The translations under genes and the position numbers were made by a program. A DNA stretch of 8,265 nt from Bacteroidales bacterium (GTDB lineage Bacteria; Bacteroidota; Bacteroidia; Bacteroidales; BM520): contig JAQVPY010000090.1 of the NCBI GenBank assembly GCA_028701815.1, forward strand, positions 1-8,265. Reading direction: 5' to 3'. Of the stretch, positions 1-6,269 are shown one piece after another (the stretch's first letter is position 1; each line of letters begins with the position of its first letter). The notes under the pieces were generated by a model. It saw nothing but the letters and a program-made list of their open reading frames with translations, did no database searches and had not been told where the DNA came from.

Positions 1-975
1 CTTGGCTGTAAGTCGTACGTGGCTAAACAGTTGTCGTACTGGATTTATAATAAGGGAGTCGCCTCTATTGCCGAGATGATCAATATCTCTAAGGCTAACC
101 AGAATCTGTTCTCCGAACAATTTGATATCACTAAAAAAAAACCGATAGAAGTTAAACTTTCTTCCGACGGAACTAAAAAATATCTCTTTAAAACCGATAA
201 CGATAATTATATAGAGACGGCTTATATACCTGATATAAAGCGTAATACCCTCTGCGTGTCTTCGGAAGCAGGCTGTAAAATGCAATGTACCTTCTGTAAT
301 ACCGGTAAACAGGGATTTCAAGAGAAACTTTCTGTCCACGATATTATAAATCAGCTTAATGCAATCCCTGAACGGGATAAGATTACTAACATAGTGTTTA
401 TGGGAATGGGTGAACCTTTCGATAATTACGACAATGTTATTAAAGCCCTCGAAATCCTTACAGCAGAATATGGCTTTAAGATAGGAAAAAAGAAAATTAC
501 CGTCTCCACGGTGGGAATCGTGCCAGGGATAATAAGGTTCCTTAACGAATCCGACTGTAATCTTGCCATCAGCCTGCATTCCCCTTTTAACGACCAACGC
601 TCACAATGGATGCCTGTCAATCTGTCGTATCCTATCTCTGACATTATGGCTGCCCTGCGCTCTTACGATTGGGGAAAACAACGCAGAGTATCCTTCGAAT
701 ACATCATGTTTAAAAATCTGAACGATACCGACCGACATGTTAAAGAAATCTGCCGCGTATTAAACGGACTCCGCTGTATGATAAACCTTATAGGCTATCA
801 TACTGTGCCGGGACAACCTTTTGAGACTTCCTCGAGGGAGACGATAGAGGCATTTCGTGATAAGCTGAGCAATAAAGGAATCTCTACTACTATCAGAAGT
901 TCGAGAGGACAAGATATCGAAGCCGCATGCGGATTGCTCAGTACTATCAGAATGAATGAGGATAAAATCGTGTAA
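1..975 (+). CDS. rlmN: RlmN, dual-specificity 23S rRNA/tRNA adenine-C2 methyltransferase (5' end cut by window)
   Basis: Radical-SAM enzyme that methylates C2 of A2503 in 23S rRNA and of A37 in some tRNAs; cytoplasmic. The frame is open from base 1. The GTG at 19 could pass for a start, but the six codons before it (LGCKSY) continue the normal RlmN N-terminal region, which in relatives reads like LG-PGF-AKQ. The true start therefore lies upstream of the window, and the gene is partial. Counting the GTG codon as residue 1, the 4Fe-4S cysteines are C86, C90 and C93 (GCKMQCTFC). The two catalytic cysteines are C79 (TLCVSS, equivalent to E. coli C118) and C304 (DIEAACG, equivalent to C355). The SAM-binding GMGEP is at 129-133. 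All essential residues are present, so the enzyme should be active. It ends in TAA 46 bases before the next likely start, and a separate promoter lies in that gap. Identity is near certain. Confidence 0.96.
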   Translation, partial: LGCKSYVAKQLSYWIYNKGVASIAEMINISKANQNLFSEQFDITKKKPIEVKLSSDGTKKYLFKTDNDNYIETAYIPDIKRNTLCVSSEAGCKMQCTFCNTGKQGFQEKLSVHDIINQLNAIPERDKITNIVFMGMGEPFDNYDNVIKALEILTAEYGFKIGKKKITVSTVGIVPGIIRFLNESDCNLAISLHSPFNDQRSQWMPVNLSYPISDIMAALRSYDWGKQRRVSFEYIMFKNLNDTDRHVKEICRVLNGLRCMINLIGYHTVPGQPFETSSRETIEAFRDKLSNKGISTTIRSSRGQDIEAACGLLSTIRMNEDKIV

Positions 976-989
976 TAAAAAAATTATAG

Positions 990-997
990 TAACTTTG
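990..997 (+). promoter_or_regulatory. Bacteroidetes-type promoter, -7 element TAACTTTG
   Basis: TAACTTTG matches the Bacteroidetes primary-sigma -7 consensus TAnnTTTG exactly and sits between the rlmN stop and the DUF4831-like gene. The -33 element is weak: TCG at 968-970, one mismatch from TTG, with a 19-base spacer. The start site would fall near 1000-1004, giving a leader of about 20 bases or less. This supports starting the next gene at 1013 or 1022 rather than at an in-frame ATG at 956 inside rlmN. Confidence 0.6.
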
Positions 998-1021
998 CAT
1001 TTGTCAATAAAAATGTCCACT

Positions 1022-2149
1022 ATGAAAAAACTTATCGCAATATCGCTGCTCGTGGTCGCATTCGGACTTCCCTCTGTCGCTCAGGTGACGGTGTCTCAAT
1101 ATGCTAAAAATACCGATGGAATAGTTTATTTCCTTCCCAAAAAATCTTTTGTGCTCGAAATCTCTTATACCGAGAAAACAACAGTGCCGGGTATTTACTC
1201 TGATTATGCCTACGAAATGCTCGGTATCGAAAATGTGATAAAAAATGAAAAGAAGTCTTATAATATTGAGAAAATATCCCTCACCCCTTTTGTGGAACCT
1301 GACCAGGTTGCAAAATATATTATTAAGGCCTCCGAAACCTCCTCTAAAAACGAGAAAGAGTCTTTCGTGTCTCTGAACAGTATGGGACTGCTGTGCGGAA
1401 TAGGTAATGCTACTACTTCGCCGGCTCAAAATCAGGATGTCACTTTTAACTATGCCGACAACAAAAATGAGATCCCCTCTTTTAATAATTTCTCGGCTGT
1501 GTCTTCACAGTTTACTGCTGTGGATACCACAGTGCGAATAATCAGTTTCGACACATCCTTCTATAAATTGGAGTCCTTATCCTCGAAATCTACTAAGATC
1601 TCTCAAAAGGAAAAAGCTGAAAATGCGGTGACGAAATTGCTCGAAATGCGCCAGAATAGAATCGATTTGCTCACCGGCTATCAGGAGACAAATTATGAGT
1701 CCGGTACTATAAAATATATGGATAACCGCCTCCTCGAAATAGAAAATGCTTACCTGTCTATGTTTACAGGTTATACTACGGTAAAACATCTTAAACATAC
1801 TTTCGTGTATTCCCCTGATGCTTCTCAACTTAATAAGGAAATCCCCATCTTGTGCTTCTCCACGGAAACAGGCTTGTGCAACAGCGCTAAAGGGGACTCC
1901 TCTATATCTTTCCTCGCTGTTTCTCATACGGGCGACAACGACCAGACTGCTAAAGACGATGCTAAAGGGTTGAAATACAGGGTGCCGGTGACGGCTGAAA
2001 TATATATTAAATATAAAAATGCTATCTTCGCAGGCGGGATTTATGAGATGCCTCAGTTTGGGACAATACAGACTCTCGACACCCAGAGATATAAATCCCT
2101 CAGCATAGACCCTAATACAGGGGCTGTAATTAATGCTAAAGTTGAATAA
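1022..2149 (+). CDS. DUF4831-family-like secreted protein of unknown function
   Basis: A 375-residue protein that I place, from memory of Bacteroidales gene order and general sequence character, in the DUF4831 family; no biochemical role is known to me. It starts with a clear Sec signal peptide: MKK, a hydrophobic stretch LIAISLLVVAFGLPSVA, and a likely cleavage after Ala-Gln near residue 21 (an SVAQ end, with no lipobox Cys). The rest is hydrophilic, rich in Ser, Thr and Lys, with no further membrane helix, so a periplasmic or outer-membrane-associated location is likely. The start is either ATG 1022 or ATG 1013 (adding MST); an in-frame ATG at 956 lies inside rlmN and upstream of the promoter, so it is unlikely. 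The stop is only one base before an ATG of kdsA, which suggests cotranscription and possibly translational coupling. Any link to envelope or LPS biogenesis is inference from that position. Confidence 0.8.
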   Translation: MKKLIAISLLVVAFGLPSVAQVTVSQYAKNTDGIVYFLPKKSFVLEISYTEKTTVPGIYSDYAYEMLGIENVIKNEKKSYNIEKISLTPFVEPDQVAKYIIKASETSSKNEKESFVSLNSMGLLCGIGNATTSPAQNQDVTFNYADNKNEIPSFNNFSAVSSQFTAVDTTVRIISFDTSFYKLESLSSKSTKISQKEKAENAVTKLLEMRQNRIDLLTGYQETNYESGTIKYMDNRLLEIENAYLSMFTGYTTVKHLKHTFVYSPDASQLNKEIPILCFSTETGLCNSAKGDSSISFLAVSHTGDNDQTAKDDAKGLKYRVPVTAEIYIKYKNAIFAGGIYEMPQFGTIQTLDTQRYKSLSIDPNTGAVINAKVE

Positions 2150-2927
2150 TATGCGCGAATCTTTCTTTTTGATAGCAGGACCCTGCGTTATTGAAGATAC
2201 TGAGAGCCCGCTGCGTATAGCGGAGAAAATCCTTAAGATTACTGCTGACCTTGAAATCCCTTTTATTTTTAAAGCTTCCTATAAAAAAGCCAACAGATCC
2301 AGACTCGATTCGTTTACAGGTATAGGTGATGAAAAAGCTTTGTCTGTTATTGAGAAAATAGGGGAGACTTTAGGCGTGAAAACAATAACCGATATCCACT
2401 CGGAGATGGAAGCCCGTATGGCCGCCGATGTGGTCGACTTCCTTCAGATACCGGCTTTTCTTTGCAGACAGACTGAATTGCTTGTCGCCGCAGGGAAAAC
2501 GGGTAGGGGCGTTAATATTAAAAAAGGACAATTCATCGCACCCGACCAAATGCGCTTCGCCGCTGAAAAGGTGGCCTCTACAGGAAATAATAATATTATG
2601 CTTACGGAAAGAGGCTCGTTCTTCGGCTATGGCGACCTCGTAGTGGATATGCGCTCCATACCTGTTATGAAATCCTTCAACTATCCGGTGGCCCTCGATG
2701 TTACTCATTCTTTGCAACAACCTAACTCCTCAAAAGGAGTGTCGGGCGGACTTCCGAAATTTATTGAGACGATAGCTAAAGCCGGTGTCGCAGTCGGCGC
2801 CGATGGAATCTTCCTTGAAACTCATCCTTCACCGCAAAATGCCCTCTCCGATGGCGCAAATATGCTGCCACTTGACGAACTTGAACCCCTGCTCGTAAAA
2901 CTAAAACGCATTTATTCGTCACTCTGA
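2133..2927 (+). CDS. kdsA: KdsA, 3-deoxy-8-phosphooctulonate synthase (KDO-8-P synthase)
   Basis: Condenses phosphoenolpyruvate with arabinose-5-phosphate to give KDO-8-phosphate, the precursor of the KDO sugar of LPS inner core; cytoplasmic. The frame gives 264 residues, against about 284 in E. coli. Family signatures include FKASYKKANRS (47-56), AFLCRQTEL (108-116) and DVTHSLQ (189-195). The start motif IAGPC puts a cysteine at 18, where the metal-free E. coli enzyme has Asn. C18, H192, E229 and D240 are exactly seven residues after the Aquifex metal ligands C11, H185, E222 and D233, so this is the metal-dependent class. The start at 2133 overlaps the previous gene by 17 bases. ATG 2151, one base after that gene's stop, gives a 258-residue version and is equally plausible. 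Neither has a convincing Shine-Dalgarno site. The GT9-TatD frame follows after 14 bases. Confidence 0.96.
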   Translation: MLKLNNMRESFFLIAGPCVIEDTESPLRIAEKILKITADLEIPFIFKASYKKANRSRLDSFTGIGDEKALSVIEKIGETLGVKTITDIHSEMEARMAADVVDFLQIPAFLCRQTELLVAAGKTGRGVNIKKGQFIAPDQMRFAAEKVASTGNNNIMLTERGSFFGYGDLVVDMRSIPVMKSFNYPVALDVTHSLQQPNSSKGVSGGLPKFIETIAKAGVAVGADGIFLETHPSPQNALSDGANMLPLDELEPLLVKLKRIYSSL

Positions 2928-2941
2928 AAAGCGTCTGCCGA

Positions 2942-4720
2942 TTGAAAACATTGAAAATACTCGTTATCCGTTTAAGCTCTATCGGTGATATCGTGCTCAC
3001 ATCACCGATCCCCCGCTGCTTGTCGCTACAACTCGGAGCGGAAGTGCATTTTCTCGTAAAAAAACAATTCGCGCCACTGGTTATTCATAACCCTTATGTT
3101 AATAAGGTGATCGAATTCGACGGATGTATGAAAAATACACTCAAACTCCTTAAAACGGAACATTATGATCTGGTGATTGACTTACATAGAAACTTCCGCT
3201 CTTGTCTCGTGAAAATAAACCTCCCTGTTAAGTCGCACTCCGTCAAAAAACTTGATTTCAAAAAATGGCTTTTCGTCACCCTTAAGATAAATCGTCTCCC
3301 TAATTGTCATTTCGTCGACAGATGTTTTGACACAATCGCCCCATTAGGAGTGAAAAATGATGGTATGGGCTTGAATGTCTTCTTCGATCCCCGAGAGGGT
3401 ATGCCTGAAATGATTGACTTGCCCCTCGATTATGCCGTTCTTGCCGTTGGCGCTAAACATATTACAAAAATCTTGCCGTCGGATAAGATGGAAAAAATAT
3501 GTCTGAACCTCGCTGCCGAGGGTAGAAAACTCTATGGCGAGAATTTTCGGGTGGTCCTGCTAGGAGGCAAAGAAGATGTTATGACAGGCAAACTGCTTTC
3601 CGAAAAGTGCGGCGATGCGGTAATGGATACGACGGGACTTCTTACCTTAAGCCAGTCGGCCTCCGTAATCAACCGCTCACATGTCGTCTATTCCGGCGAT
3701 ACGGGACTGATGCATATTGCGGCAGCCTTAGACAGAAATATCGTTTCTCTGTGGGGGCCTACCGTGCCGGAGTTCGGCATGTATCCTTATCTGCCTTCCG
3801 ACAGCGATAAAAAGAGTATTATAGTCGAAGATAAAACCATTAGCTGCCGCCCTTGCAGTAAAATAGGACGCGATAAGTGCCCCAAAACCCATTTTAAGTG
3901 TATGAATTTTGCGCAAGTGCCAATATACTTACCCCATACTGCTTCTGTTACTGATACACATACTCATATCTTTTTATCCGAGTTCGACGACGACAGAGCA
4001 CGTGTGATACGCGACTGCTTCGACAAGGGAGTGAGGAAGATGATTATGCCGAATGTAGATGCTTCTTCTATACCTCTTATTAATAAAGTACTCGCAGAAT
4101 ATGATAATAGAGTGATTTATGGCGCGATGGGACTACATCCCACCTCTGTCGGCGAAAACTATGAAGAAGAATTGCTGGCTGTTAAAGAAGAATTGTTCTC
4201 TGGCGGATATCCTTATCTGGCAATAGGGGAGATAGGTATGGACTTATATTGGGACAGCACATATCTGCGTCAACAGGAAGTGGCGCTAAGAACACAGTTC
4301 GACTGGGCCCTGGAACTCAATCTGCCGGTTATCATTCATAGCCGGAAAGCAGAAAAAGAGGTGGTGGAAATCATCGAAGAAGAGAGATATCACAATTTGC
4401 GTGGCGTGTTTCATTGCTGGAGTGGCGACAGGGACCTGACCTCCCGTATTATTGCTCATGGAGGCTTCTTCTTTGGCGTAGGAGGATCCGTTACATATAA
4501 AAACTCTGCCCTCCCTGAGGTTGTCTCGGATATAAGTTTAGATAGAATTTTATTGGAGACAGACTCTCCATATCTTTCTCCGGTTCCATATCGGGGAAAA
4601 AGGAATAACAGCACCAACATAATAATTGTCGCTAAACGCGTCGCTGAAATAAAAAACAGAGATTTTTCCGAGGTGGTTTTGGCTACCGAAAAGAATGTTA
4701 AAGACTTGTTCGGTATATAA
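2942..4720 (+). CDS. Fusion protein: GT9 glycosyltransferase (heptosyltransferase-type) joined to TatD-type metal-dependent hydrolase
   Basis: One uninterrupted 592-codon frame carries two full-length proteins. Residues 1 to about 325 are a GT9 glycosyltransferase: LVIRLSSIGDIVLTSP (7-22) is the N-terminal signature, SGDTGLMHIAAAL (251-263) is the sugar-nucleotide motif, WGPT is at 271-274, and a Cys-rich end (C302, C305, C313, C320) is typical of the family. This half should transfer a heptose or similar sugar to the LPS core at the inner membrane. Residues about 336-592 are a TatD-type hydrolase (amidohydrolase superfamily), with the full metal-ligand set H340, H342, E430, H466, H491 and D541 plus GLHP (397-400), HCWSG (491-495) and ETDSPYL (539-545). 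TatD proteins are 3'-5' exonucleases or related phosphodiesterases. The linker is only about 10-15 residues. The start is TTG 2942, or TTG 2951; no ATG or GTG fits the N-terminus. Internal ATG 3902 could start a separate 272-residue TatD. Both halves are clear; whether the fusion is natural needs checking. Confidence 0.9.
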   Translation: MKTLKILVIRLSSIGDIVLTSPIPRCLSLQLGAEVHFLVKKQFAPLVIHNPYVNKVIEFDGCMKNTLKLLKTEHYDLVIDLHRNFRSCLVKINLPVKSHSVKKLDFKKWLFVTLKINRLPNCHFVDRCFDTIAPLGVKNDGMGLNVFFDPREGMPEMIDLPLDYAVLAVGAKHITKILPSDKMEKICLNLAAEGRKLYGENFRVVLLGGKEDVMTGKLLSEKCGDAVMDTTGLLTLSQSASVINRSHVVYSGDTGLMHIAAALDRNIVSLWGPTVPEFGMYPYLPSDSDKKSIIVEDKTISCRPCSKIGRDKCPKTHFKCMNFAQVPIYLPHTASVTDTHTHIFLSEFDDDRARVIRDCFDKGVRKMIMPNVDASSIPLINKVLAEYDNRVIYGAMGLHPTSVGENYEEELLAVKEELFSGGYPYLAIGEIGMDLYWDSTYLRQQEVALRTQFDWALELNLPVIIHSRKAEKEVVEIIEEERYHNLRGVFHCWSGDRDLTSRIIAHGGFFFGVGGSVTYKNSALPEVVSDISLDRILLETDSPYLSPVPYRGKRNNSTNIIIVAKRVAEIKNRDFSEVVLATEKNVKDLFGI

Positions 4721-4774
4721 AAATGTTTGATAATGAATGTATTTACTATGTTCAATAAAAAAAACTACAAATAC

Positions 4775-4804
4775 CTGCTATTCAAAAAAAAAATCGTACC
4801 TTAG
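4775..4804 (+). promoter_or_regulatory. Candidate promoter for tRNA-Ser and perhaps the exbB operon
   Basis: TACCTTAG at 4797-4804 differs by one base from the Bacteroidetes -7 consensus TAnnTTTG. CTG at 4775-4777 differs by one base from the -33 TTG, with a 19-base spacer that includes a run of ten A. The start site would fall near 4810, about 30 bases before the tRNA. It is the best promoter candidate in the 119 bases between the fusion gene and the tRNA. I see no intrinsic terminator in that gap. Confidence 0.4.
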
Positions 4805-4819
4805 CAGCCTGAAAATTAG

Positions 4820-4842
4820 TGTCCAAAATGGACATTTTTGGA
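4820..4842 (+). repeat. Overlapping small inverted repeats at the tRNA 5' boundary
   Basis: TGTCC (4820-4824) and GGACA (4830-4834) form a perfect five-base inverted repeat around AAAAT. TCCAAAA (4822-4828) can instead pair with TTTTGGA (4836-4842), which includes the first three tRNA bases. The two pairings exclude each other. They may affect 5' leader folding or form an operator-like site, but they are short and could be chance. Confidence 0.35.
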
Positions 4843-4930
4843 GAGATGACCGAGTGGCTTAAGGTACACGCTTGGAAAGCGTGCGTTCTGCAAAACGGAA
4901 CCCGGGGTTCGAATCCCCGTTTCTCCGCCA
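4840..4930 (+). tRNA. tRNA-Ser(GGA), class II with long variable arm, CCA encoded
   Basis: The acceptor stem pairs GGAGAGA (4840-4846) with TTTCTCC (4920-4926), with one G-T pair, then discriminator G4927 and an encoded CCA at 4928-4930. The anticodon stem is CACGC (4867-4871) with GCGTG (4879-4883). Its seven-base loop TTGGAAA places anticodon GGA at 4874-4876, reading UCC and UCU serine codons. A long variable arm pairs GTTCTG with CGGAAC across 4885-4901, as expected for tRNA-Ser. The T arm is CGGGG (4903-4907) and CCCCG (4915-4919) with loop TTCGAAT. A discriminator G also fits serine. All structural parts are intact. Confidence 0.97.
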
Positions 4931-4977
4931 AAGAAGTTAAATTAATAAAAAAATAATAACTAATACGAAGAAAAATT

Positions 4978-5805
4978 ATGAAAAAGCTATTTTCTTTATT
5001 CGCAATGGTTTTAGTAATGGCCTTTGCAGTATCAAACAATGTTGTAGCACAAGAACAAAAAGATGAGCCTGTAGCAGTTGAACAAGCTACTGACAGCACA
5101 GTAGTCGCTGCTGACGAAGCAGTAGAAACTGTACAACCGACACAAGCCACTGACGAAGTCGTTCAACAAAAGAAATCTTTCCACTATGTTCTGAAAGAAA
5201 AATTTATTGAAGGTGGTGCCGGATTTATGACCACTGTTCTTTTGTGCCTTATCTTTGGTTTGGCTTTATGTATAGAAAGAATTATTTATTTAACACTTTC
5301 CACAACCAACTCCCAAAAGTTACTTGCTAATGTTGAAAATGCTCTTGATAAAGGCGGTGCAAAAGCTGCGCAGGATGTCTGTAAAGACGTTCGTGGTCCT
5401 CTTGCAAGCGTTATTTGGCAAGGTCTTGATAAATATGGCGAAGGTGTTGAAATGGTTGAAAAATCCATGGTTTCTTATGGTAGCGTTGCAACGGCAAGAC
5501 TTGAAAAAGGTTTAGGCTGGATAGGCTTGTTTATCGCACTTGCTCCTATGTTGGGATTTATGGGAACTGTTATCGGAATGGTACAGGCTTTTGACCAAAT
5601 CGCAGTAGTAGGTGAAATGTCCCCAGCAGTTGTTGCCGGCGGTATGAAAGTAGCCCTTTTAACTACCGTTTTCGGTTTGATCGTTGCTGTTATCCTCCAG
5701 ATTTTCTATAACTATATTCTTACAAAAATTGAAAGTATAGTTCTTGATATGGAAGATTCCACAATTTCATTCCTTGATATCGTAGCTGCAAAAATTAACA
5801 AATAA
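4978..5805 (+). CDS. exbB: ExbB-type proton channel protein (MotA/TolQ/ExbB family)
   Basis: Inner-membrane channel subunit that, with ExbD, converts the proton gradient into motion that energises TonB-dependent outer-membrane transport. It has 275 residues. Residues 1-25 look like a cleavable signal peptide (MKK, hydrophobic core, ending VVAQ). Residues 26-66 form a low-complexity acidic spacer with QATD repeated at 36-39 and 56-59. Three membrane segments follow, near 81-105, 180-205 and 223-247. The family signatures are APMLGFMGTVIGM (189-201) in the second segment and ALLTTVFGLIVAV (226-238) in the third; the Thr residues there line the proton path in E. coli ExbB. A large cytoplasmic loop lies between segments 1 and 2. 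The A-rich leader has no Shine-Dalgarno site. The gene begins 47 bases after tRNA-Ser with no recognisable promoter between. TolQ is the alternative name; the two exbD partners do not settle it. Confidence 0.92.
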   Translation: MKKLFSLFAMVLVMAFAVSNNVVAQEQKDEPVAVEQATDSTVVAADEAVETVQPTQATDEVVQQKKSFHYVLKEKFIEGGAGFMTTVLLCLIFGLALCIERIIYLTLSTTNSQKLLANVENALDKGGAKAAQDVCKDVRGPLASVIWQGLDKYGEGVEMVEKSMVSYGSVATARLEKGLGWIGLFIALAPMLGFMGTVIGMVQAFDQIAVVGEMSPAVVAGGMKVALLTTVFGLIVAVILQIFYNYILTKIESIVLDMEDSTISFLDIVAAKINK

Positions 5806-5823
5806 TCATAGAAAGGATTTATA

Positions 5824-6255
5824 ATGTTGAAATCAGTTAATTTAATCAGCAAAATCGTATGCTATCTCATTATGGCAGTAGGCGCGGTGCTTGGCATAAT
5901 CGTCATCGCATCATCGAAAGACGCTGCTATTGGAGCTAATATGTATGTGGCATACATCGCATTTGGCCTGTGTCTATTGGTGACATTAATAATGCCTTTG
6001 TTCTTTATGACCTATACCAAGAAGATGCTTAAGACTTTTGGACTACTCGTTCTCATAGTCGGAGTCCTCTTCCTTATCTGCTATTTTATTCCGGATGCGC
6101 AATTGTCCCAGGATTTTCTAGATAATCTCAAAGTGTCACAATCTGTATCCCATTGGGTTGGAATAGGTTGCTATTTTGCATATTTTACATTTGCGGGAGC
6201 ATTGCTTGCAATTATTTATTCTGCAGTCTCCGGCTTAATTAAAAACAAACAATAA
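5824..6255 (+). CDS. Four-helix membrane protein of unknown function in the exbB-exbD operon
   Basis: A 143-residue, very hydrophobic protein with four predicted membrane helices near residues 9-29, 40-62, 69-89 and 110-134, short loops and a basic C-terminal tail (KNKQ). I recognise no catalytic or binding motif and no ExbB, ExbD or TonB signature. It lies between exbB (18-base gap) and the first exbD (14-base gap), so it is almost certainly cotranscribed with them. A membrane protein at this place is, to my recollection, usual in Bacteroidales exbBD operons. GAAAGGA at 5811-5817, six bases before the ATG, is one of the few good ribosome binding sites in the window and fixes the start. A role as an assembly or accessory subunit of the ExbB-ExbD motor is inference from position only. 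Confidence 0.85.
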   Translation: MLKSVNLISKIVCYLIMAVGAVLGIIVIASSKDAAIGANMYVAYIAFGLCLLVTLIMPLFFMTYTKKMLKTFGLLVLIVGVLFLICYFIPDAQLSQDFLDNLKVSQSVSHWVGIGCYFAYFTFAGALLAIIYSAVSGLIKNKQ

Positions 6256-6269
6256 GAAAAGAGGTTAAC

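Noticed and set aside
19..21. GTG as the start codon of rlmN
   Set aside because: The codons upstream to base 1 continue the family's N-terminal sequence, so the GTG is an internal Val and the gene is simply cut by the window edge.
956..1021. Upstream ATG at 956 for the DUF4831-like gene
   Set aside because: It lies inside rlmN and before the promoter, and it would place 22 residues in front of a clean signal peptide.
1004..1927. Minus-strand ORFs opposite the DUF4831-like gene
   Set aside because: Translations are Arg/His/Phe-rich shadow sequence with no recognisable domain, and no promoter or ribosome site supports them.
3900..3955. A hidden frameshift or missed stop separating GT9 and TatD
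   Set aside because: The frame is continuous, both halves are in the same frame with intact motifs, and the other two frames here do not restore a better GT9 end. A base error cannot be fully excluded, so the fusion is flagged for checking.
4721..4839. Attachment site or integrated element next to the tRNA
   Set aside because: No integrase, no direct repeat of the tRNA 3' end and no phage-like gene is visible. Flanking genes are core genes.
4782..5150. Minus-strand ORF of 122 codons across the tRNA and exbB start
   Set aside because: It runs through the tRNA gene and opposite the exbB signal peptide, has a low-complexity translation and no family signature.
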